Assembly (NCBI RefSeq): GCF_900129275.1
Contig: NZ_FQUX01000005.1
Span: 124,001-188,000 of the forward strand
Direction: 5' to 3'
Length of the DNA: 64,000 nucleotides
Origin: Arenibacter palladensis
GTDB taxonomy: Bacteria > Bacteroidota > Bacteroidia > Flavobacteriales > Flavobacteriaceae
How positions within the stretch are numbered: the stretch's first letter is position 1; each line of letters opens with the position of its first letter. Under the pieces are notes generated by a model, which had not been told where the DNA came from, did not search any database, and saw only the letters and a list, made by a program, of their open reading frames with translations. The position numbers and the translations under genes are program-made. Of the stretch, positions 26,977 through 34,613 are shown one piece after another.

Positions 26977-27533
26977 TATTGTTTATTGATTTTATCTCCG
27001 TTTTGTTTCACAAAGGCATCCCAGCCGCTATAACTTTTGCCTACTTCTATACGGCCTTCGTTATAAAAATGACAGACTGCAGCTGCCAAACCATCGGTAC
27101 TATCCAGATTTTTGGGTAGCGATTTTAAGCCCAAAACGCTCTGTAGCATTTTGGCTACCTGCTCCTTACTGGCGTTACCATTTCCTGTAATGGCCATTTT
27201 AATCTTTTTCGGAAGGTATTCCGTGATGGGAATTTGACGCGATAAGCCTGCGGCCATGGCTACCCCCTGGGCCCTGCCGAGCTTTAGCATGGATTGGACA
27301 TTCTTACCAAAAAAAGGTGCCTCAATAGCTATTTCGTCTGGGTGATAAGTATCTATAAGCTCTATGGTGCGCTCAAAAATAAGTTTAAGCTTGGTATAGG
27401 GGTCGGCATATTTCTGAAGTAGGAGCTCGTTCATTTGAATGAACTCCATTTTCTTATTGACCACCTTTATAAGACCGAAGCCCATGATGGTGGTTCCAGG
27501 GTCTATTCCCAATATTATCTTTTCATTTGCCAA
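26976..27533 (-). CDS. ruvC: RuvC Holliday-junction resolvase
   Basis: 185 residues, normal RuvC length. The RNase H-like active site is complete: 'ILGIDPGTTIMGFGL' (first Asp), 'IAIEAPFF' (Glu), and near the end 'DSTDGLAAAVCHFY' (Asp-x-x-Asp pair). It resolves Holliday junctions with RuvAB. The C-terminal residues 'KINKQ' and the stop lie in the AT-rich flanking repeat of the S23 unit, so that tail was probably altered by the insertion. It lies 32 bp downstream of the lipoprotein gene. Confidence 0.94.
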   Translation of the reverse strand: MANEKIILGIDPGTTIMGFGLIKVVNKKMEFIQMNELLLQKYADPYTKLKLIFERTIELIDTYHPDEIAIEAPFFGKNVQSMLKLGRAQGVAMAAGLSRQIPITEYLPKKIKMAITGNGNASKEQVAKMLQSVLGLKSLPKNLDSTDGLAAAVCHFYNEGRIEVGKSYSGWDAFVKQNGDKINKQ

Positions 27534-27565
27534 GGAAGGAATTATTTATATTCTAGATTTATATT

Positions 27566-28042
27566 TCAGTTGGAATTCACAATAATAGGAATCCTGAATT
27601 TTGAGGAAACCGGGACCCCTCGTTTTAGTGCGGGCGATAATGGGGGCAATCCTTTTAAGCTTTGAGTGATGATAGTGCGAAATTCCGGGATCTGATTTTC
27701 AATATCCTGGTTACGCTGCACTTCCAAAACGGATATTTCACCTTTGTAGTCCACCAAAAAATCCACATATATAGAGGTATTGATATCGGACACAAATTGA
27801 AACTCAAAATCCTCCAACGTCTCCGTATACTGCTCCAATAGTGTATTTTGAAAGCACTCCAGCTGCCCCTCCTTGTCCAACATTTCATCACAGTTGTCAA
27901 ACAAGGGATACTTATCCACCTCATTAAAATTTATATTGCGCATTTCCTCGTTTACCAATTCTTGGGTTTTTTCTTCTTTGGAAGTAAACCAGTCGCAAGA
28001 GGTAAAAAGACAAAAACAAGCCAAAACCGCAACTTTCCTCAT
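27566..28042 (-). CDS. Lipoprotein with a TonB C-terminal-like domain
   Basis: 158 residues. The N-terminus is a lipoprotein signal ending in 'LFTSC' (Cys15). The remainder follows the same order as the TonB-like domains of the M56 protein two genes upstream: 'YPLFDNCDEM', 'LECFQNTLLEQY', 'VDFLVDYKGEISVLEVQR', 'SLKGLPPLSPALKRGVPV' and 'SKFRIPIIV'. So it is probably a membrane-anchored TonB_C-like module without its own membrane-spanning energy-coupling helix. The function is unknown. It belongs to the blaI-M56-TPR run of genes. Confidence 0.75.
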   Translation of the reverse strand: MRKVAVLACFCLFTSCDWFTSKEEKTQELVNEEMRNINFNEVDKYPLFDNCDEMLDKEGQLECFQNTLLEQYTETLEDFEFQFVSDINTSIYVDFLVDYKGEISVLEVQRNQDIENQIPEFRTIITQSLKGLPPLSPALKRGVPVSSKFRIPIIVNSN

Positions 28043-28084
28043 GTATGCCAGATTCTGGGCGGAAATTACAATTTTTTGATCAAT

Positions 28085-29224
28085 TTAAGGGGTATCCATA
28101 TGAATTTCCTCCTTTAATTCCACTATCCTTTTAGAGGTGAATTCCGAGAAATAATCTTTTTTACCACCAAATTTATTCAGATATTCCTCGTAGCATTTTA
28201 GAGACTTTTCAGGTTTCTTATAATGTTGATCGGTCAATAAGCAAACTTCGTACTTATAAAGATATCCTGAAGGGTCTTCTATAAAAGCCCTTTCGTAATA
28301 TTTGATGGCCAATTCTAGATCGTTTTGTTCCACTGCCAATCTGGCCAAAGCATTGTATTCCTTATCCAACACCACTTTTTGTACTTCAATTGATTTTTTA
28401 ATGTAAATTTTGGCGCTATCCAGTTGTTGTAATTTAGAATATGCACTCCCTATACCAAAAAGTGCAACAGGGTTCTCCTCATCAAACGTTAAGAGATTTT
28501 CGTAGGCCTCCTTTGCTTTCTCGTACTTTGCCATGGCAAAATAAGAATACCCCATTTTTTCATAAATATATTCCTTATGCTCTCCCAATTCAACCAGCCT
28601 TTCAAAATAAGGCAAAGCAAGCCATATTAAATTATCATTGTAATTGGCGAGGGCCTTTAGGTTGATTAGGCTCACATCATTTTCATAAAAATTTAAGCCT
28701 TTATTTACATATTTTAGGACCGAATCCCGTTCTCTTTGCATTACATAGTATTTTCCCAATTGAAAAATACTACGTAAATGAGTACTGTCCAATTTTACCG
28801 ATTGCTTGTAGGCCACTAAGCCTTCGGGCATGAGATTTAACTCCTTTAAAGACTCCCCCAAATAATAAAAGTATTCCGGGTTGGGATTATTATTTTCTGT
28901 TAATTGAGAAAAAACCGACTTTGCAAGATCATACTTTTTAAGTTTCAAATACAGCCTGCCAAGTTCATATTTTGCCAATTCTTGGGATTTATTTTTCTGC
29001 ACTATATTTTCATACTGCACCAACGCCTTGTCGTAATTCCCAATGGCATTATAGGCCCGGGCAATTTGCAATTGGGCGATATAAGAGCTTTCCTTGGCGT
29101 ATTCATTTATAGCCAGCGTGTAATTACCAACAGCATAGAGGCTGTCGGATACGGCCAAGGTCGATGATTGGGCTCCGACCTTGGCAACTGATAGCAGAAA
29201 AAGAATTCGGAACATTGTTTTCAC
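28085..29224 (-). CDS. TPR-repeat protein, exported
   Basis: 379 residues: a signal peptide (about 1-18, 'MFRILFLLSVAKVGAQ') followed by about nine TPR units, for example 'YDKALVQYENIVQKN', 'LGRLYLKLKKYDLAKSVFSQ', 'YAKYEKAKEAYENLLTFDEENP' (here shown as separate helices) and 'LAIKYYERAFIEDPSG'. It probably serves as a periplasmic protein-interaction scaffold. It begins 4 bp after the M56 gene, so it is co-transcribed with the BlaI/M56 system and may act with it. Confidence 0.85.
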   Translation of the reverse strand: MKTMFRILFLLSVAKVGAQSSTLAVSDSLYAVGNYTLAINEYAKESSYIAQLQIARAYNAIGNYDKALVQYENIVQKNKSQELAKYELGRLYLKLKKYDLAKSVFSQLTENNNPNPEYFYYLGESLKELNLMPEGLVAYKQSVKLDSTHLRSIFQLGKYYVMQRERDSVLKYVNKGLNFYENDVSLINLKALANYNDNLIWLALPYFERLVELGEHKEYIYEKMGYSYFAMAKYEKAKEAYENLLTFDEENPVALFGIGSAYSKLQQLDSAKIYIKKSIEVQKVVLDKEYNALARLAVEQNDLELAIKYYERAFIEDPSGYLYKYEVCLLTDQHYKKPEKSLKCYEEYLNKFGGKKDYFSEFTSKRIVELKEEIHMDTP

Positions 29225-29228
29225 CCGC

Positions 29229-30872
29229 TTACTGCAATTTAAAAGTTATAGGTATTGAAAAAGGTACACTAACTGGCTTCCCTTGATATGTGCCTCCAGC
29301 CATTTGGGGTAATAAAGAAATGATTCGAGCCGCTTCATCCTCCAAAAGCTTGTCTGGTCCACGCATACGAACATTGCCTATACTTCCATCTTCTTGAATA
29401 GTGAACATCACATTTACCCGGCCTTGAATGCCCTTTTCTTGTGCTTCTTCAGGGTATCTAAAATTCTTCCCAATATGTCTTTGAATCTTTTCATTAAAAC
29501 ATGTCCTAGGATCCGTGGCCTCTTCACAGCCAGGAAAAACCGGAACTTCATCCACAACCGCAAAAGGAACATATCCGCTACCGTCATATTTAAAGGTTTG
29601 GGGTTGGACTGCGTTCTCTTCGCTTCCTTCAAGCTTAAAGGTAATAGGAATCGAAAAAGGAACCCGGACTTTCTTTCCGTTTTCTTGCCCGGCAGTCATT
29701 TGGGGCAATAAAGAAATAATCCTGGCTACCTCATCCTCCAAAACTTTATCCGGTCCTCGCATCCGAACATTGCCGATACTTCCATCTTCTTGTATAGTGA
29801 ACATCACATTTACCCGTCCCTGAATTCCTTTTTCCTGAGCTTCTTCAGGATATCTAAAATTTTTGCTAATGTGTTTTTGAATTTTCTTATTGAAACAATC
29901 CCTTGGATTTACAGAACCCTCACAACCAGGAAAAACAGGAACTACTTCTATAGAGGCAAAGGGCACATCTATGGATGACTTCAATTTTACATTTTCCTTG
30001 TCGGCAATACTACTATCCTCTTCACAAGAGGTATATACCAGTATTCCCAAGATCAAGGGTATTATTGACAAATACTTTAATTGCCAAACTTTCTTTGATT
30101 TTGATTTTTGTAACATGACGATTCGTTTTTTGACTAATGATGATTTAAAAAATTGATTGATGAAAGAAATATGTTGGGTCTGAAAGACCTGCGACAACAA
30201 CAATTGATACTGCTCCGCCTTATGGGTCTTGGCCACTTTTGCATCGGCGATGAACTCGTGCAATTCGGAAACCCTGTTTTGATATATGTAGACCAAGGGG
30301 TTGAACCAGCCTAGAATGCGCATCAATTCAAAGAACAACAGGTCCCAGGTATGCCTTTGTTCTATATGTACCAGCTCGTGCTGAATAATGCTTTGATGAT
30401 CATTTTCCAACACTTGGTCGCCCAAAAAGATGGACCTGAAAAATGAAAAGGCCATAGCACTGTTCCGTACCACCACTCTGGTAAATTTTTGAAAATAATG
30501 GATCTCGCCCTGGGCTTTGAGTCGGTTTATTTGGTATAGTTTATAAACAAATAATACTGCTGCAATGAACATTCCGCCAAAAAAGATTATTTCGGTCGCC
30601 GAAAGATTTAAAGAGTGTAAATTTTCAGGAGAAACAACCGCTCCTTCCGACATATCAGTACCCCATAAATATTCCGGATACAAAAAATATTTAGGAGAAA
30701 CGGAAGTCCTTAAAGCCTCGATCTTTATCCATGGTAACAACAAAGAAAGTACAAATGTCCCCATCAGGTAAGCCCTGTTCCATTGAAAAAAGGTTTCCCG
30801 CTTAAGGAACAGATCGTAAACGATCAAAAACAATAACTGGAAGGCCATGCATTCTAGAATAAACTGTATCAT
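29229..30872 (-). CDS. M56 (BlaR1-like) metallopeptidase with two TonB C-terminal domains
   Basis: 547 residues. Membrane helices (about 3-22, 34-50 and 93-112) precede the zinc motif 'IIQHELVHIEQRH' (HELVH 165-169) and the third ligand region 'ELHEFIADAKV'. A fourth helix (about 268-282) leads into a periplasmic part made of two TonB_C-type domains, 310-414 and 441-547. The two are about 84% identical by my count, and a 40-residue stretch (337-376 and 469-508) is identical. The gene overlaps the blaI start region by 4 bp (ATGA). As in blaR1, the peptidase would inactivate the BlaI repressor; the TonB domains suggest that the sensor interacts with outer membrane receptors. Confidence 0.88.
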   Translation of the reverse strand: MIQFILECMAFQLLFLIVYDLFLKRETFFQWNRAYLMGTFVLSLLLPWIKIEALRTSVSPKYFLYPEYLWGTDMSEGAVVSPENLHSLNLSATEIIFFGGMFIAAVLFVYKLYQINRLKAQGEIHYFQKFTRVVVRNSAMAFSFFRSIFLGDQVLENDHQSIIQHELVHIEQRHTWDLLFFELMRILGWFNPLVYIYQNRVSELHEFIADAKVAKTHKAEQYQLLLSQVFQTQHISFINQFFKSSLVKKRIVMLQKSKSKKVWQLKYLSIIPLILGILVYTSCEEDSSIADKENVKLKSSIDVPFASIEVVPVFPGCEGSVNPRDCFNKKIQKHISKNFRYPEEAQEKGIQGRVNVMFTIQEDGSIGNVRMRGPDKVLEDEVARIISLLPQMTAGQENGKKVRVPFSIPITFKLEGSEENAVQPQTFKYDGSGYVPFAVVDEVPVFPGCEEATDPRTCFNEKIQRHIGKNFRYPEEAQEKGIQGRVNVMFTIQEDGSIGNVRMRGPDKLLEDEAARIISLLPQMAGGTYQGKPVSVPFSIPITFKLQ

Positions 30873-31231
30873 TCCTTTTCCTTTTTAATGTCCTTGAGTA
30901 TGGATTCTAATTCGGAAAGACTCATATCATTCTTTTTCATAAAGAAGGAGACCATACTTTTAAATGAGCCCTGAAAATAGCCGTCTACCAATTTGTTGAT
31001 GGACTGGTTGCCGTAATCCGATTTCTTGATCAACGGAAAATAAAGATAGCCCCTACCCTCCTGCTCATGGTCTACAAAACCTTTACTTTCCAAAATGCGT
31101 ACAATGGTGGAAACCGTGTTGTACGCCGGTTTGGGTTCTGGAAGTTCATCAATAATTGCGGCCACATTACATTTCTGCAACTGCCATAGAACCTGCATTA
31201 CTTCCTCCTCTGCTTTGGTTAACTGTTTCAT
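30869..31231 (-). CDS. BlaI/MecI/CopY-family repressor
   Basis: 120 residues: winged-helix domain 'MKQLTKAEEEVMQVLWQL', recognition region 'KPAYNTVSTIVRILESKGFV', wing 'EGRGYLYFPLIKKSDY', and a C-terminal dimerisation half. A paralogue of the regulator at 8929, but with a different palindromic operator in front of it. It ends in a 4-bp overlap with the M56/TonB gene, so the pair is translationally coupled. It probably represses the blaI-M56-TPR-lipoprotein operon. The signal is unknown. Confidence 0.9.
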   Translation of the reverse strand: MKQLTKAEEEVMQVLWQLQKCNVAAIIDELPEPKPAYNTVSTIVRILESKGFVDHEQEGRGYLYFPLIKKSDYGNQSINKLVDGYFQGSFKSMVSFFMKKNDMSLSELESILKDIKKEKE

Positions 31232-31233
31232 TT

Positions 31234-31301
31234 AACTAACTTTTTAGTTGAACACTATAACAAATATAACTAAATATTTAGTTTAAACTAATTTTTTAGT
31301 T
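31234..31301 (-). promoter_or_regulatory. Three BlaI-type operators and promoter
   Basis: Three 16-bp palindromes of the form AACTAA-N4-TTAGTT lie at 31234-31249, 31268-31283 and 31286-31301; the middle one is a perfect palindrome. A perfect -7 element TATATTTG on the minus strand (31268-31261) abuts the middle site. The third site ends 3 bp before the blaI start. Spacing and symmetry indicate an autoregulatory operator array of the adjacent repressor. Confidence 0.8.
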
Positions 31302-31435
31302 ACAAAATTGAATCGAAGCTATAGCTAGCGTCAAACTCATCCTAGAATTTTTCCAATCTGAATTCTAAATAGGCACGAGCGTGACGCCTGTCTACCGACT
31401 GAGGCAGGCTCGCGCCAGCAAGAGGCCAGCAAAAG

Positions 31436-32351
31436 GAAAACACACCCCTAACCCCTCTCAAGAGGGGAATTTTGGAGTATTCAATATTGGATTAAACGTA
31501 AGATTAATTATCGTTCTTTCATGAACCGTCATCCCAAATGACCCTCAGGAGCTTTGGCTGCACATCATTCTTTTAACTACGCAAAAAGGTCAGCGTTTCA
31601 TTGTGTGACATAAAACCATAAGTATAATCATTGTAAGCTCCTTCCCTTGGATAAGGGAAGGTGAATGCTCGGCTAGCAGCCGAGGAGACGGAAGGGATTG
31701 GAGACCCAAGTCCTTGGAAAAGCCAATAGTCCTGATAGAATACAGGTAGGGCATAGATTCCTAAATATAATACTAGCAAGCAGTGAAAACACACCCCTAA
31801 CCCCTCTCAAGAGGGGAATTTTGGAGTATTCATTATTGGATTAAACGTAAGATTAATTATCGTTCTTTTATGAACCCTCATCCCAAATGACCCTCGGGAG
31901 ATTTGGCTGCGCATCATTCTCCTTATTACACGAAAAGGTCAGCGTTTCTCACCCCTTCCGGCTTCTCCTTTGTCGAACCCACCTTCCCCTGATTAGGGGA
32001 AGGAGCATTATTTTTGCATTACATGGTGTGACAATAAAACTTAGAGCTTAATAATAACCATAGGCTCCTTCCCTTGGGTAAGCCTGTCCCGCGTTTTCCG
32101 CGGGAGGAAAGGGGGGATGCTCGGCTAGCAGCCGAGGAGACGGAAGGGATTGTATGCACATAATCTTGGAAAGCACATATTTTATAAGAGACAAACTAGA
32201 TTTGGAGCATCCCGAAAAGGGACGTTGTCTCAGTGACGTAAATACGTCATTGCGAGAAGCGTTAGTGACGAAGCAATATTTTAATACTACGAGCAAATTA
32301 AGTAGATTGCTTCACTATGCCTGTCTGTCGCCAGTCAAGTTCGCAATGACG
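31436..32351. repeat. Repeat-rich intergenic region of a second type
   Basis: Non-coding. (1) A direct repeat of about 165 bp at 31436-31599 and 31785-31947 (same order, offset 349 bp; begins ACACCCCTAACCCCTCTC). (2) A shared segment GCTCGGCTAGCAGCCGAG followed by GAGACGGAAGGGATTG near 31668-31700 and 32117-32152. (3) Hairpins CTTCCCTT/AAGGGAAG (about 31641-31660) and CTTCCCCT/AGGGGAAG (about 31983-32003). (4) A 107-bp inverted element 32245-32351 with ends CGTCATTGCGA/TCGCAATGACG and inner arms GAAGCAAT/ATTGCTTC. The last is a widespread type of bacterial intergenic palindrome. None of the CCTGCAAGGTT repeats of clusters A-C occur here. Confidence 0.8.
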
Positions 32352-32522
32352 TTAAAAAACTCACTTCCTGAATTGCTTGGCAGGTATGTCCAAAACTACT
32401 AATGCTCGTTAGCAGAGTAGAGAGCACATTTTTTACAAACGCCCTTTCCCCATCCATGTAACAAATCCTTCCTATCTTCGTCAAACCGGGAACGTATTCC
32501 TGTGGGAATTCAAAAGATTAGT

Positions 32523-33038
32523 ATGGATATTACATTGTTGATTATTGGATTTGTTTTAATGTTCGTTGGTGTATTGGGAAGTTTTCTGCCGGTATTACCA
32601 GGAACACCAATAAGTTGGGTAGGACTGCTCCTGCTCTACCTTACCAAAGCCATTCCTGATGATTGGGTATTTTTGGGAATAACCTTGGCCATTGCCATTT
32701 TGGTTTTTACCCTGGACTACATCATTCCAGTCTGGGGAACCAAGAAATTCGGGGGAAGTAAATGGGGTATGATAGGTACTACCATTGGACTTCTGGTGGC
32801 CTTAATATTTCCAGTTCTTGGATTTTTTGGAATAATAATCTGGCCTTTCTTGGGGGCTTTGGCTGGGGAACTGATCAACAAAGCAGACCAAAAAACGGCC
32901 CTAAAGGCCGCCTTTGGTTCATTTCTAGGCTTTTTAACGGGTACCTTCCTGAAATTTATGGTCACCATAATCTATTTAGGCCTATTTATATATAAAGCCT
33001 GGGAATATAAATTGGACTTATTTCCCTTTTTTAATTAA
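32523..33038 (+). CDS. DUF456 membrane protein
   Basis: About 171 residues from the ATG at 32523 ('MDITLLIIGFVLMFVG'); an earlier in-frame ATG at 32502 would put polar residues before the first helix and is less likely. Four or five membrane helices and the family pattern 'LPVLPGTPISWVGLLLL', 'GTKKFGGSKWGMIGTTIGL' and 'GPFLGALAGELI'-like segment (here 'WPFLGALAGELINKADQK') identify DUF456, a Gly-rich inner membrane family of unknown function. It stands alone between the repeat region and the convergent nitroreductase gene. Confidence 0.88.
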   Translation: MDITLLIIGFVLMFVGVLGSFLPVLPGTPISWVGLLLLYLTKAIPDDWVFLGITLAIAILVFTLDYIIPVWGTKKFGGSKWGMIGTTIGLLVALIFPVLGFFGIIIWPFLGALAGELINKADQKTALKAAFGSFLGFLTGTFLKFMVTIIYLGLFIYKAWEYKLDLFPFFN

Positions 33039-33047
33039 CCTGCATTT

Positions 33048-33599
33048 CTACATCCAGGTAACTTTTTCCTGCCATGGACCTTTGCTGACCACTGGAATTT
33101 CTTCGTCATAATAGCCCATATAGAAAAAGCCTAGGCATACCTCTCCAGAGTTCAGCTCAAAAAAATCGTCCATATATTTAATCAGCCCCGGGGAGCTCCA
33201 ATAGCTACCTATGCCCATCTCGGTACAGCATAGCCACATATTTTGAACAGCCATGGCCGTTGCCGCCACCTCTTCCCATTCGGGCAAACTTTCCAAGGGG
33301 TCACGTTGCATACAAATGGCAATGACAGCCGCCGCCTTTTTAGGATTCTGAATCAACTTTTCTACCTTGAACTGTTTTGGCTTGGGGTCGGTTTCCATGT
33401 ACTTCAAAGACAGAAACAAACCCAACTTTTCCTTAGTCTCCCCCTGCAGTACTTTAAAACGCCAAGGTTCCGTTTTCTTATGGGTAGGCGCAAAGTTGGC
33501 AGCCTCCAACACCTTTTCAATGTCCTCCTTACCTATAGGTTTATCATTATACTGGGCTGGGAAAACAGACCTACGCCTCTTAATTATATCAAAAATCAT
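33048..33599 (-). CDS. Nitroreductase-family flavoprotein
   Basis: 183 residues. The FMN-binding N-terminus is 'IIKRRRSVFPAQYNDKP', followed by 'ANFAPTHKKTEPWRF' and the C-terminal 'EVCLGFFYMGYYDEE' with 'MGIGSYWSSPGLI'. This is the FMN-dependent nitroreductase fold (YdjA-like in length and style). Physiological substrate unknown. It lies convergent with the DUF456 gene (9 bp apart) and 42 bp downstream of the LysR gene. Confidence 0.9.
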   Translation of the reverse strand: MIFDIIKRRRSVFPAQYNDKPIGKEDIEKVLEAANFAPTHKKTEPWRFKVLQGETKEKLGLFLSLKYMETDPKPKQFKVEKLIQNPKKAAAVIAICMQRDPLESLPEWEEVAATAMAVQNMWLCCTEMGIGSYWSSPGLIKYMDDFFELNSGEVCLGFFYMGYYDEEIPVVSKGPWQEKVTWM

Positions 33600-33641
33600 A
33601 ATCTCTCTGTTTAAATATTACAAACTAAGGTTTTAAATCCC

Positions 33642-34535
33642 CTACCGCGATTGGTTTAACAATAAATTAATACAATGTCGCAGGGCTGGGTTCCTATTGT
33701 CCTCTTTCCAACAAACGGATAGCACCGCTCTTTGTGGAATGTTCTTTAGCTCAATAAATTTCACCTTCATCTGAAAGCCGTATTGTAAGGAAGTGGGTAT
33801 TATGGCTATCCCCAAATTATTTTCCACCAGCTTAAAAATAGTCTGGGCATGCACAGATTTATGGGAAACCTTGGGGGTAAAACCGGCATCCTCACAAATG
33901 CTCATAACTGTATCAAAGTACAACGGACTATAATCTTGGGCGAACAGAATAAAATTCTCTTCCGCCAATTGCCCTACATCCCGGAATTCCCTGGTCAACA
34001 ATGGATATAGTTCCGGTAAAACAACTGAAAAAGTATCGGTATAGACCGGCTGAATATTCAATCCTTCAGGTACCCTGGCCGTGCGTACAAACCCCATATC
34101 CAATTTATCCTTTACAATGGCGTTGATCTGGGCATTGTTGGACAGCTCTTCCAAATTGGTCTGGATTCCGGGAAATTTATCCTTTAACTTTATCAAAAGA
34201 TCGGGAATCACTTCCTGCATGGCCGAACCCAAAAAACCTATTCGGACTTCTCCAAAATTACCATCCCTAATATGCCTCAACTGTTTCTTGGTAACTTCCA
34301 AATGGTTCAGGATAAACTCTATTTCACTTTTGAGATATTCCCCTGCTGCAGTAAGGCTTACCTTCTTCTTGGTCCGAACAAAAAGCTTTACCTCCAAAAT
34401 CTCTTCCATTTGCTTAATCTGTCTGCTTAAACCTGGCTGGGAAATACATAGCTTTTCCGCTGCCTTTCTATAGTGCAATTCTTCGGCCACTGCCAAAAAG
34501 TAATTGAAATGTCTGAGCTCTAATTGATAACCCAT
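33642..34535 (-). CDS. LysR-family transcriptional regulator, probable hut regulator
   Basis: 297 residues: an N-terminal helix-turn-helix ('YRKAAEKLCISQPGLSRQIK', about 22-41) and a co-inducer domain resembling the CbnR/BenM group ('VRIGFLGSAMQEVIPDLL', 'LDMGFVRTARVPEGL'). It is divergent from hutH with 78 bp between the starts, and that gap holds an interrupted palindrome with a T-N11-A core. Divergent LysR genes usually regulate their neighbour, so control of the hut genes is likely; the inducer (for example urocanate) is inference. Confidence 0.9.
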   Translation of the reverse strand: MGYQLELRHFNYFLAVAEELHYRKAAEKLCISQPGLSRQIKQMEEILEVKLFVRTKKKVSLTAAGEYLKSEIEFILNHLEVTKKQLRHIRDGNFGEVRIGFLGSAMQEVIPDLLIKLKDKFPGIQTNLEELSNNAQINAIVKDKLDMGFVRTARVPEGLNIQPVYTDTFSVVLPELYPLLTREFRDVGQLAEENFILFAQDYSPLYFDTVMSICEDAGFTPKVSHKSVHAQTIFKLVENNLGIAIIPTSLQYGFQMKVKFIELKNIPQRAVLSVCWKEDNRNPALRHCINLLLNQSR

Positions 34536-34566
34536 AGTTATTAAGTGTGTACATTAATAGTATTGG

Positions 34567-34600
34567 TGATTATCAAACTTAATCAATAAATTTATATTGA
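34567..34600 (+). promoter_or_regulatory. LysR-type binding site in the hutH-lysR gap
   Basis: TGATTA-tcaaact-TAATCA (34567-34585) is an interrupted palindrome containing T-N11-A (T at 34570, A at 34582), the usual LysR half-site spacing. A weak -7-like TATATTGA follows at 34593-34600, 13 bp before the hutH start codon. It is the only clear palindrome in the gap. Confidence 0.55.
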
Positions 34601-34613
34601 TAAAAATAATCCC

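Noticed and set aside
31573..32402. ORFs in the second repeat region (31573-31794, 32048-32296, 32154-32402)
   Set aside because: They cross hairpins and inverted elements, with both strands open over the same bases; no protein pattern is visible.
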